From Hybos culiciformis (Eukaryota; Arthropoda; Insecta; Diptera; Hybotidae), in NCBI GenBank assembly GCA_964007475.1, contig OZ023273.1, positions 140,651,308 through 140,715,307 on the forward strand: 64,000 nt of DNA, written 5' to 3'. The stretch's first letter is position 1, and the number at the start of each line of letters is the position of its first letter. The notes under the pieces are model-generated. The model had not been told where the DNA came from. It made no database searches and saw nothing but the letters and a program-made list of their open reading frames with translations. Of this stretch, positions 45,301 to 59,510 are shown piece by piece. The position numbers and the translations under genes were made by a program.

Positions 45301-46825
45301 TGAAATTTTATGTTTTATTTTTAAGATAAAACTTTTCTGCATAGTGTAATGAAGTTTAATAATACTGTAATGTACATAGGTATGATGAAATATTTTAGTT
45401 TATATTGCTTCAGATCAATAATTAATATTAATGCACAATTATAACATTATGATTTATAATTTATAAATTATTGACGACTTCGTATATACTTGTTTACTAC
45501 TATACAATACTATCATTCGACATCTTACATAAACTATAATAAACTAATTACATATAAATATCATATGTAATTTCATATTAAGTTGAATTAATTTTGCAAT
45601 TTATAAAAATAATTTGTATTATTTTTTCTTATCATTTTTTTTAAATAATGTTAATAATTTAAAAATTTAAAGATCCCAAAAACATATTTTTTTAATTAAT
45701 TCGACCTCTGAAATGATGAATTTCTTTCTTATGTAATATGTTGAACAAGTTGTAAGTTCGATTACTTATTAATAATTAATAAACTGTTGTGATAAAAGAA
45801 TTCTATCATCAAAGAAAAATAAAATAAAATTCAATTCATTCTATTTCTACTAATAAAATATCTTAATCTTTAAATGTGAAACTGATGTACTATTATTAAA
45901 ATATACATTATAATAATTAATTTAATTACAATAACACAAAAAAAAAGAAAGACCATTTTAGATCAGCTCCGTTATGATTAATCATTGTGTGTTACACTTA
46001 GTAAGTATATGTATAGTAAAGTATGGAATTCTGGTGATAAAATAAAATAATTGGTGTTATCAGTATTAAATGTTAAATATTTTTTTATTTTTTAATTCAT
46101 ATTTTTTTTTTTCATCTTAGGTCTTAAGGTTAAATAGACAGAAAAGAAAAGTTTAATACATTCACATAAAAGTTGATTAAAAAATAATTATAAAACGAAT
46201 ATATCTATGAAAAATAAAATATAAATATTATTTTCTATAATTATAATAATAAATGTTCCTTCACAACATTTATTGGCTAATGAAATTGATAAATAAATAA
46301 GTCGTATGTTTTTAAACTTCTATAAAAAATAACAAATTAAGAATTTCTTGCGTTGTAAGCAATAAAGTGAAGCCAGGTTTTGCGTCAACAAACAGACATT
46401 AATTTGATAATAAAGTAACATCATCTGTTTTGTATCTGTATAATAAATTTAATATAGGTATATTTTACAAATAATAATTGATAATGTTGTTCAGTTATTG
46501 TGAAAATGGCGCTTAATATTGTGATGGTATCGTCGTTAGTTACGACATGTTCGTCGAAGATTCAACTCTTAATTCAGGCTATAATTTGTTCTAAAATTGT
46601 TCATTTACAATTGGCGGGAAATAAAAATCAAGATTCCATTTTTATTTTACTTAGATTATTTTCCAAATAAAGGTACACGCCGAAAAAATTAAATTAATTT
46701 TAGTTTTAAAATTTTTTTTTTATTTTCCTGGCTTATTTATAACATTTTCCAAAAATTTATCGAAAAATAATAGTAGTTTTTACCTTATCAAAAGATAGTT
46801 GTCTATCAAGATTTCCAGGCATCAT
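42350..46825 (-). CDS. Hn: Phenylalanine-4-hydroxylase (Henna orthologue), complete
   Basis: Seven exons in order: 46784-46825, 43754-44198, 43456-43680, 43130-43392, 42935-43030, 42644-42777 and 42350-42512. All phases agree, giving 455 residues, about the length of Drosophila Henna. Exon 1 gives [14 protein letters not shown]. An N-terminal ACT regulatory domain follows ([23 protein letters not shown]), then the catalytic core with the iron-binding HELLGH and downstream Glu in FWFTVEFG. The C-terminal tetramerisation helix is [19 protein letters not shown]. The enzyme uses O2 and tetrahydrobiopterin to turn phenylalanine into tyrosine, feeding cuticle tanning and melanin; in insects it also does tryptophan hydroxylation. 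Intron 1 is 2.6 kb. The exon 4 donor is unusual (GTTCGT), but the reading frame requires it. HELLGH is followed by C where relatives have V. A 36-codon ATG frame near 44340-44447 upstream of exon 2 does not splice in phase and is not included. Confidence 0.95.
44199..46783 (-). other. Intron 1 of phenylalanine hydroxylase
   Basis: AT-rich, 2.6 kb. It contains a GC-richer island at about 46500-46625 with a small plus-strand ORF and an E2F-like site (TTGGCGGGAAA). Confidence 0.7.
46506..46670 (+). CDS. Low-confidence 54-residue ORF in an antisense island
   Basis: An ATG 13 bp after a TCAGTT initiator-like site opens 54 codons ([20 protein letters not shown] at the start) to TAA, which overlaps an AATAAA. 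The DNA here is clearly less AT-rich than its surroundings and includes TTGGCGGGAAA at about 46611-46621. It could be a small antisense gene, a regulatory island inside the hydroxylase intron, or chance. No homology is known to me. Confidence 0.2.
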   Translation: MALNIVMVSSLVTTCSSKIQLLIQAIICSKIVHLQLAGNKNQDSIFILLRLFSK

Positions 46826-49001
46826 TTTGGAAAATAAAAATAATTATAATTATTTTATGTAAATTTTTAAATTGCGCTTAAGATATTGTTGCTCTACAAC
46901 ACTTTAATTATATACTTCTTTTTTTTTTATTATTTTAATAAATCTAAGAAAATTTTTTATTCAAACTGATTCAATCACGACTAATATAAAACTGATTTTA
47001 ATTTTAAACATTATTATCAATTTATTTAAAAGCTAAATTATAAAAAATATAACGACGAAATAATTTATAAAATTACAGAAAACGTAAATTTATGAAAATC
47101 ATAAAATAATTTTGATTTATTGCCTGCGTTGCGTGCGTATCTCTTATTATTATTATTGTTTTTTTCAAATAACCATACTAAAATATTTCATATATTTCTT
47201 TCTATAAATTATATATTTAGTTTTTCTTCTAAAAAAAATTTAATATTTTCAATTTATTTTCAAACCTTATCAGCTTTTGGTGATACAAAGTAATTAAACA
47301 GTAGGAGTGAATAAGAAAAAAAAACAAAAAAAAAAAAAATAGAAAATTTCAAGAAAAAAAAAAATTATGAAATATTATGAAATTTTATGAAATTTTATAG
47401 ACACATTGAAGTATGTATTTTAAATATTTCTAATTTTCTTAAATTATTGCAAAAGAAATTTTGTTCTTACTTTTCTGACCATATTTTTGTTGACCTCCAT
47501 AGTAAAATTATGTTTATTACCGGTTATTTCAGAATGTGTCGATGTGGATTCAATTTACACTATGGTTTTGTATTTATAATATTCAATTTATTGGTTCGTT
47601 GGTGATTTTAACAACGGTAACACTTTAAACAAATATATAATAGTGGGAAAGATGACAAAATATTTCATATTAATTAATGATAAGAATATTTTGACACTGA
47701 ATCAAAAATACATGGTTAACAACATTATGATTTATGTGAAATTGAACTTAATTTTCAATGCAGTTGATTTATATTTCATAAAAAAAGTTGATTTTTTCTA
47801 GTTTTTATTTACTTAAATTATGACGGTACAATTACAATAATTATGTTAAATAGTAAGTACATTTTATTCTCATAATAATCATCATTTTCATGATGATATA
47901 ACTTGAAAATATTAGGATTTTCTTTTTTTAACTTTAGAAATTGTGCTAAGGAACATATGTATTTTCGTACTGGAAAATTTTTATTCAGAGAAAAAAAAGT
48001 TGGAACCGCCAATATTGAATAACATTTTATTTAGAATATCGTATTATGTATCAATTACAACGGGTGTTCGAAACTTAATATCTAACTATACCTACGTTGT
48101 CCTAACTTTACAATAAAGTGAAAATATCAACTGTTATGGAGTTTCAAATTGTTTCTTGGGAAGTTTTCATAAAAAAGTGAAAGTAATCTTAATTTTGAAT
48201 AAAATTTCATGGACACTCCGTTTGTGAAGCCTATAAATAATAAACAAGTTTTGACTTTTAATCCAATAGAAAAGATAAGGGCAATTTGTATTAAAAGTGA
48301 TTAGAAAAACATAATATTATTTAATGAATTAAGAATTTAAGCAAAAGATTTGCCCCTAGGATACATAGCAATAAAATTGAAAATTCCAAGAATTCCATTC
48401 TTGGTATTTTACATCTAATCTTCAAATTTTGAAATTAGAATGAAATAAATCTTTGTTCCATTAATATTTACCTAAGTTTTATTTCGTACTTCGGGTCAGT
48501 TTTTAAATAAACAGTTTATTTATATAGATAGAATTAATATTCCCTTTAAGATCTACGGTTATCTTTCTTTGTAATCGAAAACAAAAATATGTCACAAAAA
48601 TCGTGTCATTGAATTCGAATACCTCAATATGTATTTTATTTTTTATTTTTGTATTCTGTCAATATTATTTTTAAAGTTTTCTGTATTTTTTATTTTAGAC
48701 AACATAATTACAAAAAATCTACTATATTTTTTTAATATTTGTATTAATTTAGTTTTCTCTGACTGACCTTTTCAGTTTTCATTATATTCACAGACTAACT
48801 AAAAATTGATTTTCGAACATTATCACGGTAACTTAAAACCTTAAACTGCCCTTCATTACAGTTATCAATTAAATATCAGTGAAACAGGTATTATTTAGTG
48901 AGTAGTTATAAGTAATAATAATAAGAATTAAGAAATAAATATTTACGATAAAACGTCAAGTTGTTTGTAACAAAAAGATAAAATTTTTATAAAACAAAAA
49001 C

Positions 49002-49021
49002 ATGGAAAGACAAAATGCCAG
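49002..49021 (+). CDS. Candidate first coding exon, no partner exon found
   Basis: A TCAGTG initiator-like site near 48878, about 120 bp of mixed 5' UTR-like sequence, and an ATG in good context (AACATGG) coding MERQNA are followed by donor GTAAATA in phase 2. This is the order expected at a gene start, but no acceptor and continuing frame were recognised downstream on this strand. Confidence 0.15.
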
Positions 49022-50255
49022 GTAAATAATTTCTTGTTTCAGTCACTGTAGGTATGTATTTGTTAAATTAGTATAACAAATCCCTAAGAGAAACAAGAAT
49101 GGACAAATTTTATATTAAAAAAATTTAATCTTGTTAAAAACAAATTTATGAACGAATATTAAGTTCAATTTATGAGTTTTTAATTTTAAGATTATCATAT
49201 GGTTTTGATTATTTTATCCCTACATTAAATTTAAGTACATATATCACAATGCAAATAAATTTTTATTTAGACTCGCCGCTTTAATACGTTTTAGAAGATA
49301 ATAAATACGGTATAACAGTTATGTGTATACGATAAATATTAGTATTCTACAAAATTCGACAAATTTTGCAATAAATTTATCTCAGTCCTAGAACATTTTA
49401 CGGTATATTCAAAACAGATGTTAAGCTTATATTAATCTTTTTATGACAATAACTACAATAAAATTTTAATGTAAACAAGACTATTAATCAATTTGTCTTC
49501 ATAATTGTGATTAAAACAATAAAATTTAATAACAAAAATAATTTGAACTTGTTATTCTCTAAGTGTAATGGATTTACGTAAGTAAAACGAAATTAAATAT
49601 TCTCAGGTTTTTAATAGAGCTATGTATAAAAATTAAAATTAAAATTTATTCTTAGAAATAGAAATAAAACAAAATTTTCAATAATATTATTAATTTGTTT
49701 TTTATTTTCACTAATTTTTTTTTTATTTCTCAAAATTGTTTGAGTATAATTTATAATTTTTTTAATATTTTTATTTCATTAGTTTTCAAAAAGATTTCAA
49801 TTTTTTATTTAATTATTTTTTTTTACCACAACAAATATTACAACATCAAAATATTTTTAATAATAATTTATGTAGTTTTATTTATTTTTTTCATTAAGTT
49901 GTATTCATAAATATAAAGATAATGATTCTATTCATAATTATTTATTATTTCCTTAGTAATATTTTATTCATTAGAATAATATTTGTTTATTTTATATATA
50001 TTTTGCATTTTGTTGTAAATAACTAGTGTACTTTTATTCAGTTTACAGTTTACGTTTACATAATACATAATTAATTAATAATTGTATTTTTTTCAAATAT
50101 TTTACAGATTTTTGTTTTTTTTTTTTAAATTTACTTTAGTTAACTTTGGCCATATTTAAATTTCTCATATATGTACAATTATTTTTGTTTTAATTCAAAT
50201 CTTCCTTCAAAATGGCAATTATTATAAAATAATTATGTCTAAATTCTTAGTATTA

Positions 50256-50328
50256 GTATGATAGTATGATAGAATGATAGTATGATAGTATGATAGTATA
50301 ATAGTATGATAATATGATGGTATGACAG
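50256..50328. repeat. Minisatellite, 8-bp unit ATAGTATG
   Basis: About nine copies of ATAGTATG with single-base variants (ATAGAATG, ATAGTATA, ATGGTATG). Confidence 0.85.
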
Positions 50329-53300
50329 ATATATTTACAAGATTCTTAATGACGTTTAAAAAAAAAACTTAGGGTGGTTTTTTTTGCCTAAAAAAAGAAC
50401 TCTTTATGAATATAAAATGTTTCTAAAGATCTGTGACCATTAGGCACAACAACAAAAAGTTTACTGTATACATTTAACGAACAATTGAAAATATTAAATA
50501 TCAGCCTAAATAAACTTATAAGAACAAAATATTAATGTTAAAAGGTAATCTGTTATTTAATTATGTTTGTTGAAGTGTTTGTGTTATATTCTTAAATAAT
50601 ATTAAAAGCAATATCATGAGTTTTAACCGAATTAAATATCAATAATTTTTTATTCTTACCAGATTTTTGTTAATATGCTTTCGCTTTCTGGTGACCAGAG
50701 AAATAAATTTTTAGATTATAAAATTTATTGAAAATTACCACCACTGATTTTCTTAAGAATGGTCATGAAAAGTACAAAAGTCTTGAATTTTGCTCCTCAA
50801 TTAATAAATGAATTATAGAAAGCAGAGCGTAAATTAACAAATGATTGCAATAAAGACGATTAATTGAATTGAAATTATGAATTAAAAATTGTTCAAACTC
50901 AATTGATGCAAAACTAATATGGCTATTAATTCAAACCACCCGTAAAAATATAGAAAAGTTACATTTTAATCAAAATGGTACCAAAAATTGAAACCTATTT
51001 TTTTGTTCACCTAAAAAAAAACTCATTACGAAAATAGATTCGAAAAGGCACGATAGACAACTAAATAAATTAGAATTTATTATTAAATTAGATTAGAAGA
51101 TGGAAATGAAATTAAATATTAAGCACAATTTTTTTTTTTCTAATTTTTTTTTTTAAAGTTTTTTTTTTTGTTTTAATTTCTTTCTAATAACACTGACATC
51201 CATATATGTATTTTTATTTTAATATGTTCATATTAGTATATCCAAAATAAAGGAATTTTTTGAAATATTTCTGTCATATAAAAATAGAACGAAAATTGCT
51301 GTAACAATTGCTGTACTATGGGTATTGAATCGGAAAGCCTATTTCGAAAAAATAACATCAATTTGATATTACTTATTATAAATTTTCTAAAAAAAAAATC
51401 TCTGTAAACGTGAGCCAGATTGATTAAATTTGATTGTAACATCCATTCTGTTTTGATATAGTGTAGTGGTGTTGTCATTATCCTTTTCAGCTGGAATAAT
51501 TGTGAATTTTTCAGTTGCTCACATGATCTAAGTGTTTGTGTTGAAATAATTTTAAGTATTTACTTTTTTAAAAATTAAATTTTGTAATAGAAACAGAATA
51601 CAAACAATGAAACATTTTATTAATTTTTTGGTACAAGAATAGGCCTACCGTATTTTGAAAAAAAAAAAAAAAAGGAAAAAAAAAGTAATTATATTGTATT
51701 CATAAATAATTTTATAATATTATTATCATATTAAAATAAAAATTTAAAAAACTTATTATTTATGTATATTTTATCAATTAAAAAAAAAAAAAACATTATT
51801 TACCCTATGGTAATCTACTGTAAAAATTTTTCTTTTTATTTAGTAAAAGTTTACACACATAGTTTGTTTTACTTAATTATTGTATCGAGTTTTTTTTTTA
51901 ATTTACATCATCTCGGCTAAAGTTAAAAAACATTGATTTTACGCGCACAAAACAACCAGTTATTTATTTTTTATGTCCATTAAAAATACTGAAAATTCAG
52001 AGATAAGTTAATATTGCAAATTTAAGCAATAATTTTTTTTATACAATTAAAATAATATTAAATATTTTTTTTTATATTCCAATTAGGTTTTATTTAATTA
52101 CAATTTCAGTTCTTATTCTTTTAATGTTCAACAAATAATTTTTTTTTAAATTTAATTTTTTTTTTTTTTTTTGTAAATAAGTTTTCTATTTATTTAATTT
52201 ATTTTATTAATTATTTTTTTTTTTTTTTGTTTTTAAGCAATATACAACATCTAAGGTGGTTGCCGTCCAATTTTTATTTTCAATAAAAAATTTTTTTTTT
52301 TATTTAATAGTTCTAAAATAATTTTAAAAACAATAGTAAAAACTAAAAAAATGCAATAATTTGCAAAAAATTAAAATTAGAATAGTTTATATTGGAAAAA
52401 TTAAAAGTTTTCTTTATACATCGAATTGATAAAGAAAATAAATTTATAAATTTTATTTTTCATTTTTTTTTTTATTTAAATAATTTTTTATTTTATTTTG
52501 AAGTGAAAGAAAATTTCATATTTTTTTGAAAAAGAAATTTTCCTACTTTTCATTAAGGCAATTTTATTAATTTCAGTTTTTATTATTTTTTTAAAATTTT
52601 TGAAGTGTTTTCATCGAAAGGTGAAAATTTTTGAAAATATTTTATTCTCGTTATTTTTTTTTACCTTTTTATTTTCAGTTATTTCAAAATTTTAGCTTTA
52701 TGTAAATTCTATTTGTCGTTGAGTTAAAAAATTAATTAAAATTGTGTGGAAAAATGGAAAAATAACACGAAATTGAAATTCATGAATAATAAAATTAGAA
52801 TCAAACTAGAGAATCGTGAAAATTATACAACAAGATAGTCTCACACTATGCAGACTCTATGTATAAAATAATATCAACTCTTGTGAAGTTTAACTTAAAT
52901 GATAATGGAGATTTACTTTTTTTTTTTTAAATAATATTTTTTAAATTATCTTTTAAATAAAACAAATAAAATTTACATTATTTGCTCTAACTATAATCAA
53001 ATCTAATGAAAAATTTGTTGTTTCTTTAATATTTTGTCATTCTAAAACTTTCGGATCGAAAAATTCGAGCTACAATTTTATTTTTTAATTTAATTACAAT
53101 TTTTTTTTATTCTTAAAAATACAAATATTGATTGTCAGATTTTTACTACAATTTTATTATTATTATTCTTTTTTTAAATCATTTTTACTATGTCAATTAA
53201 ATTTTAATTTTATATAAATGAAATTTAGAAAATAAGGATTTTTAATTTTTATTTTTTGTTAATAAAATATTAGTTTTTAAAACTAACTTGTCGATGCCTT

Positions 53301-54687
53301 TTTCATAGAGAAATTAAAGTTTAAAAATTATAGTAATAATAATTTAAATAAAAATTATGAATTTATCGAATAACAATATGATTTATTTTTTAATTTTTTT
53401 TTTTAAATCTTACTTTTAATGTACATATTTTATTTTATTTTTTAATTATATATATAAAATAGATTATTTTTTAAATTAAGTTTTCTATAATACGTATTTT
53501 ATTCATAATTTATTTTAATTTTTTTTTTTTTTGTAGTAAATTTTAATTATTATTTTTTTTATTTTTACAATTTATTAACCAATTTTTTTTTAGATACATT
53601 CAATTCGAAAGTGCGTTGCGTAGTTTTTATTATATATTCATTTTATATTGTTAGAAAACAATCTGGAAAAAATTATAAGAAATATTCAAAAAAAAAAAAA
53701 AAAACAAATAATGTAAATTATGAAAACAATAATCCAATAATAAGATACTATATATATGTTTTCCTATATGAATGTTAAGGTATAAAAAATAAAACAAATG
53801 TAAAAGAAAAAAAAAACTAATGAAATTAAAAATAAAATTTAAATACAATTTGGAATTCAGTTAAAAAAATGTTATCAAATCTAATGGCTTGAGAAACTTT
53901 TTTTATTAAGACTTCAAAGCTGACATTTCAAAACTGTGGCATCTTTAAAATAAAAAAAATATTTCAGCTAAAATTTTTGTCTTCGATTGGAATGCAATTC
54001 TAATGTAAAAGTACATATATAATTATTCTAAATTATGACTCATAAATTAATAATGTGCACAATAAAAATTGTTTTAAGAACCTAGTGAAATATTTTAATC
54101 CTTATTATACTATACGAATAAATTCAAAATGAAATCATCATTAATTATTTAAATTATCATTGCATAACTTTTTAATGATCTTCCAAGCCAAAAGTTTCAA
54201 TAGCAATCCATTTTGAGTAATATATTGTAGTTTTGAACTTGAATTAAAATCGTTTACCAGTGTAATCGTAATTATAAAAGAAAATCAATTTTCGTAGAGA
54301 CCCACTAAAAACAAAGTTTAAAAAAAATCAAAATAATAAATATTAAGAAAAATTTATTATAATATTTTGATAACATTTTACTTAGATTAAAAATTCATTA
54401 TTTTTAATTATTACATTAAAATGATTCTTGCTAAGATTTTTTTAAAAATATATTAGAATCCGATAATTTTTTTTTAATTGAAATAATATAATATATAGGA
54501 AGAAAACTAGTAGCAAAATAATAATTATTTTTTAAGATTCTATAAAGTAAGATTCATAATGATTAGAATGCTCCCTAAAGCTTAAAATTATAATATCTTT
54601 TGTACTAAATAATAATTATATAATGTAAACAAAATATATAAATACAGAAAAAGAAAAAAAATTTAAACTTAAAAGAAAAAAAATTTA

Positions 54688-54713
54688 ATATATATATATA
54701 TATATATATATAA
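54688..54713. repeat. (TA)n microsatellite
   Basis: About 13 TA units in an AT-rich spacer. Confidence 0.85.
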
Positions 54714-55583
54714 ATATAAAAATATAGATTACCTAATTATTTAATTTTAGATATTTAATTTTTTTTTAATTAATTCACTAATCGAGACTCTTACATGACT
54801 AGGCAAGAAGTAAAATTTTAAATATATTCTCAATTAACTTTTATATACAATAACATTTGATTTTTTTTTTAAATGTCTTATTTTCTATAAATTTTAATAT
54901 AACAATTTTTCAAAGTAATTTCTGAAAAAAAAAAATACAACGTTTCATTATTTCATTAGTGTATACTTAAATCTATTAAAAGAAAAATATTCATTTTAAA
55001 AAATAGGGACTAGTTTTGGTAGTTGTTTTCTTTTTTTTTTGTAAATATTATTTTAATATTTAAATTTGTAATATTTTGAAAGATAATGTACAACTAGTTA
55101 GGCCAATATTACATTAATGTTTTTAAAAACAGAGTTGTAATAATAAAATAAAGCACATAGTAATCAATACAGTAAGTGAAAGTAATAAAATAAATATGCA
55201 TAATATGTAATTATAAATCATTATTATTTTTTTTAATTAAATACAAGGTTAAATCTAATTGAAAATTAAAATCCATTATTTTTTCTTTTTGTTACTTAAA
55301 AATCAATGGCTCTATGTAAAAAAAGCTCAAAACAAAATAGACACAAAAGTTAAAAAAATAACCTTTTATTTTATTTTTTGCCAAAATTTGAGCATTTTTT
55401 TGAGCCCAAAAGAAAATTTCCGAAAAAAGCTATCATTATATTAAATTAATTCTATTCAACCAATATTTTTATTCAATAATTTTTAGTATAATTAGAAAGA
55501 ATAGGGCAAAGAATAGTCATCGAGTTTGATCACCGTAAGAAATTGAAAATTCAAAAAACAAAATATTAAAAAATACATCAGAA

Positions 55584-55808
55584 CTTATCAAGCAAATAAT
55601 TTACGGAAACCAATGCTTAAACTACACCAAATTAACCATCACAAATAGAATATGACTCCGTTGTCAGTGTAAAGCGAACAGTAGAGTATATTTATCCAAA
55701 GTTGGAGCAAAAAAAAGTTCTAGGTTAAAACGAAATATTGCAGACTGTGAACCAGATACTTTAGAAGAAATAGTTTTTGTCGACAAATTTAAATACATTA
55801 AAAATTAA
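55584..55808 (+). pseudogene. Decayed FLYWCH-type zinc-finger-like fragment
   Basis: A frame from 55584 reads LIKQIIYGNQCLNYTKLTI, meets a TGA at 55653-55655, and continues LRCQCKANSRVYLSKVGAKK and CEPDTLEEIVFVDKFKYIKN to TAA. The order Tyr/Leu-rich strand, aromatic position, then C-x-C-KA-x-S/R suggests the FLYWCH fold, in which the position now occupied by TGA would be Trp. The resemblance is loose. An internal stop, no start codon and no splice sites mark it as a relic, perhaps left by a transposon-borne or host zinc-finger gene. Confidence 0.35.
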
Positions 55809-56275
55809 TTATATCTATTCGCTGTTTTTATAACGAAAAAAATTAACATTGGGAACAATTAAAAAATTTAAATTACTTTTAGATTATTTTTAAAATTTAT
55901 TTGAAATTTTAGAATTAACATAATGTCGAAGTTAGGATTTTAGAACCGAATTCTTCTATGTGCTTTAGTTTTAATTATATTTAATATTTTTAGTCTTTTC
56001 TTCCACAATCTAAATACAATGTACACAAGGAATAATATTTACTTTTAACAAAGAACTTCATTTATATTTTTATTGCCTTCTTCAAGTTTTACTTTTTAAT
56101 AATATCTAAGATTTAAAATTTTTTATTTAGTTACTCCATTGAAGGCAATTTTTGTAAATGAAATTTTTATTTTTTAAATTACAAAAGTAAAAATTTTTAT
56201 ATCCATAAAATTTAGATTATTATGTTTTTCACCTGAAACTTTATTATTTAAATAATAAATAATAATAAAAATAAT
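55809..56275. other. 3' flank of norpA
   Basis: AT-rich DNA downstream of the norpA stop codon; nothing else seen. Confidence 0.5.
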
Positions 56276-59200
56276 TTAAGATTCCATAAGGACAGATGAG
56301 GTTGTATTGTTAATAAAGTTGTTGCCTGCAGCAACATTTGCCACTGCATTATTGCCATCTAAATTGTTACAAGTTGCGTTATGAAATAAAATTAAAAAAC
56401 CATTTGACGATATACAAGATTTTGTATCGATTTCTTTTTCAATTAACATCCGTGCCTAAAATAATAAATTAAATTATTAACATTAAAAATCACAATTTGT
56501 TTTAATAATTTTAAAATGCAACTTTGAGAACCTCTCGGACATGTCTATAAAAAAAAATTAAAAAAATTGAAGTTTCTGGGAAATTCTATTGAACAATAAT
56601 TATTTATTTTAAGGTATAAATTCATGACTATTTCTTAGTTCTGACGAAAAATAAGGAAATTTTTAAGTAAAAAATTAAATAAAAACTACCTTTGCCTTGT
56701 GCTCAGCCAAAGCTTGTTTTACAGCATCTTGCTGTTTTTGTAATTCATCAGTTTTCTTGTCATAAGCTTGCTTTAGTCGTACTCGTTCAGCTACTCCACG
56801 TTCCACCAAAGAGCTAGCAACTTCACGTTTCATCCTTAAATAGAATTGAATAATATTAAAAAAATCTTAATTTTATGAAATTTTTATTTTTCATTTGTTG
56901 TAAATCTTACCTTACTAGTTCGTCTCGATCTCGATGAACAGAAGATAAATTTTTAACTTCATTTCTTCTTGTTTCTTGTAGTTGTTGCATAACATCATGC
57001 GTAACTTTGTCTAATGAAGATTTTAATTGCTTCATTTGACTTGATTGTGAATTACGTAAAACTTTTTCAGCGGTACTATAAATGATTTCATGATATTTTT
57101 CCTGAATTTCCCTATATGTTGTTGAATATTCTTTGCACACAGCTAATAGTCGTTCAGATCGACTTCGAGTTAGTCCACTAGCACTACTAGTTGCACCATC
57201 TGTTTGACTGTCTTCACTACTTTCAACAATTTCACCAGGACATGGTGGTACTTCAACATTAATATCTCTAGAATCACAAGAAAAACTACAGCATTTAAAT
57301 AATATTTACTTTTTTACTTATTGGTTAAAATTTTAAATTGTACAAGTTTACAAGTTTATTTTTGCAATTTGAAAATGTATTTTTCAATGAAATATATTCA
57401 GCAATTAGATTTTTTTCCAATCAGTTTTTTTTAAATGTATTTAAGAATTATATCCTCTTAAAAATTTTAATTGCAAAATTTAAATTTCGTCCCTTATTAA
57501 GAAGCAACTAGAATTATATTGAATGCGAGTTCATAAAAATCTTGTTATCGATTTCATATAAAGCTGTAACTTGTTAAAACTTTATAAGTGGGAAGTTTTT
57601 ACTCACAATGTTTTACTGCTAAGTCTTTTCACCAATTTATTTGTAATTGAGAATTTCGGTTTTTTTGTACCATCGGAAAGTGAACCCGATGAGGCCGCAA
57701 CTTTAACTTTTTCTTTGTCGTGCTTTTTTCTTAATGATTCTAATTTCTTTTCCATTTCCAATCGTTTCTCTCGCACAGCTTTATTTTCGAGTATTTTATC
57801 TAATGGTTCAGCAGTTATATCTTGAACATCAATTAAAACCGTTGAATCTGGCGGTTTAATTGATGTTAATGTTTGTTGATCTAACGAATGCTGATGTTGC
57901 ATTGTTACTATAGTTATGCAATTATCAGTCTCATCTGTATTAACTTCAATCGACATTGATTGATTTGCTGGAATGCTTTGTCGATGTTTCGGACTTATAG
58001 CTATTGTATCTTGAGATCGAAGTTCTCGTTTAGTACTAATATTTGCGGCTGGTGAGTTGGTTGAAACCGCTGTTGCAGTAGCTCCAACACCTAGAGAAAT
58101 AAGGACGTCTATTGGTATTTAAATTTCCGCAAAAATTAAAAATGTTTGCCATTATATTTTGCGTTGTCATGTAAATTTTTTTTATGTGTTGTGTATATGC
58201 ATGTGAAGAAAGTAATTTCAATTCGCCAAAAAAATTAATAAAAATGAAAAATTAAAAATAATAATATAAAAATTCAATAATTTGATTTTCGTTAAAATAA
58301 AAGAAAAAATTATAAGCCTGTTGAGAAGTTAGTTTATTTATTTTGATATGGCAATAATTTTTTTTCTATAGATATTTAATTAGCTTGAAGCTGCGATTAA
58401 CGATAAGTTCTGCGATATTAGCATATTGGAGAAAATTTGATAAATAATTTAACAAATTTTCAATTTCATATTATATTGCGGTAATGCTGTTCTTATCATT
58501 AGTCGCACCTTCAACATAGTAGTATCCCCATTGGAATGATTTGTTATGAAAATTTATATTTTTATAAAATTATTACATGAATTCAAAGCTTCGTCTTCGT
58601 TTGTAGGTTCAGTATCCTCAGTTAGCACAGCCAATTGTTTATCACGCTTTTCTAATTCACTTTGATATTTTATTGGATTCGCTAAGGCTTCAGCGAAATT
58701 AGATAAATCATCCGGAACATAATCCTTAACAATTATGCATAAAAATAATGAAGCTAATGTGATTGGTTGTCCGATTTCATTACGCAATGTTACATGCCGA
58801 TAACCAGGGCATAAACCAATCACAGGAAGTACACGATGGCCAATAAACCTTCCACCTTCTTCATAAGCAGCTATCCGAATACTAGCGAGTTCTGGAAGAA
58901 CAACCTGAAAATTTTTTGAATTCAATTTTAAAAATCATTAAACATTTTTTTTTTTATTATTTTGATAATGATTACCTTTTTAAAAACAAAAGGATCTTCA
59001 TCATACACCGGATTAACGCCATTATCTCGCACCATTTTTGTGCGAAATTTTTTCCTGACTGTATCAGCTGGCAATCCGTACATATCAACTTCAACGTAAG
59101 TTCCAACTTTTTTATCACTCAAAAACTGCCCAGATAAAACTGTTATTGACACAGTGCCAGCAATAATACCATCAACCTAAAATATAATTATTAATTATTT

Positions 59201-59438
59201 TTTTCAATTTATTAAATAGAATATTATTTAAAAATTAGTAAAAAAAAAAAAAATTCACTGTACTTATTACTTCATTATCAATGTACAGTCAATTAAATCA
59301 AGAGAGCCCATTATGATTGGGCTAAGATAAACTTATTAAGGAAGTTTTTCTTTATATTTATCATTATTATTCAAAATTTGAATCAAAAATTGGAAGAAAT
59401 TTATTTGCTAATAAATAAGATAAACTTTTTTAATTAGA

Positions 59439-59510
<72 letters not shown>

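Larger units (their letters stand above)
46826..55583. other. Large gene-poor, extremely AT-rich interval
   Basis: Includes the 5' flank of phenylalanine hydroxylase, a candidate first exon at 49002, an 8-bp tandem repeat at 50256, and long T and A tracts between 51100 and 53900. No full gene is supported. Confidence 0.5.

Noticed and set aside
48056..48229. Possible mariner-type MITE with CGGGTGTTCGAAA / GGAGTGTCCATGAAA ends
   Set aside because: The inverted ends match only loosely and no TA duplication is clear; too weak to list.
57571..57825. Plus-strand open frame across norpA
   Set aside because: Shadow of the coiled-coil exon on the minus strand.
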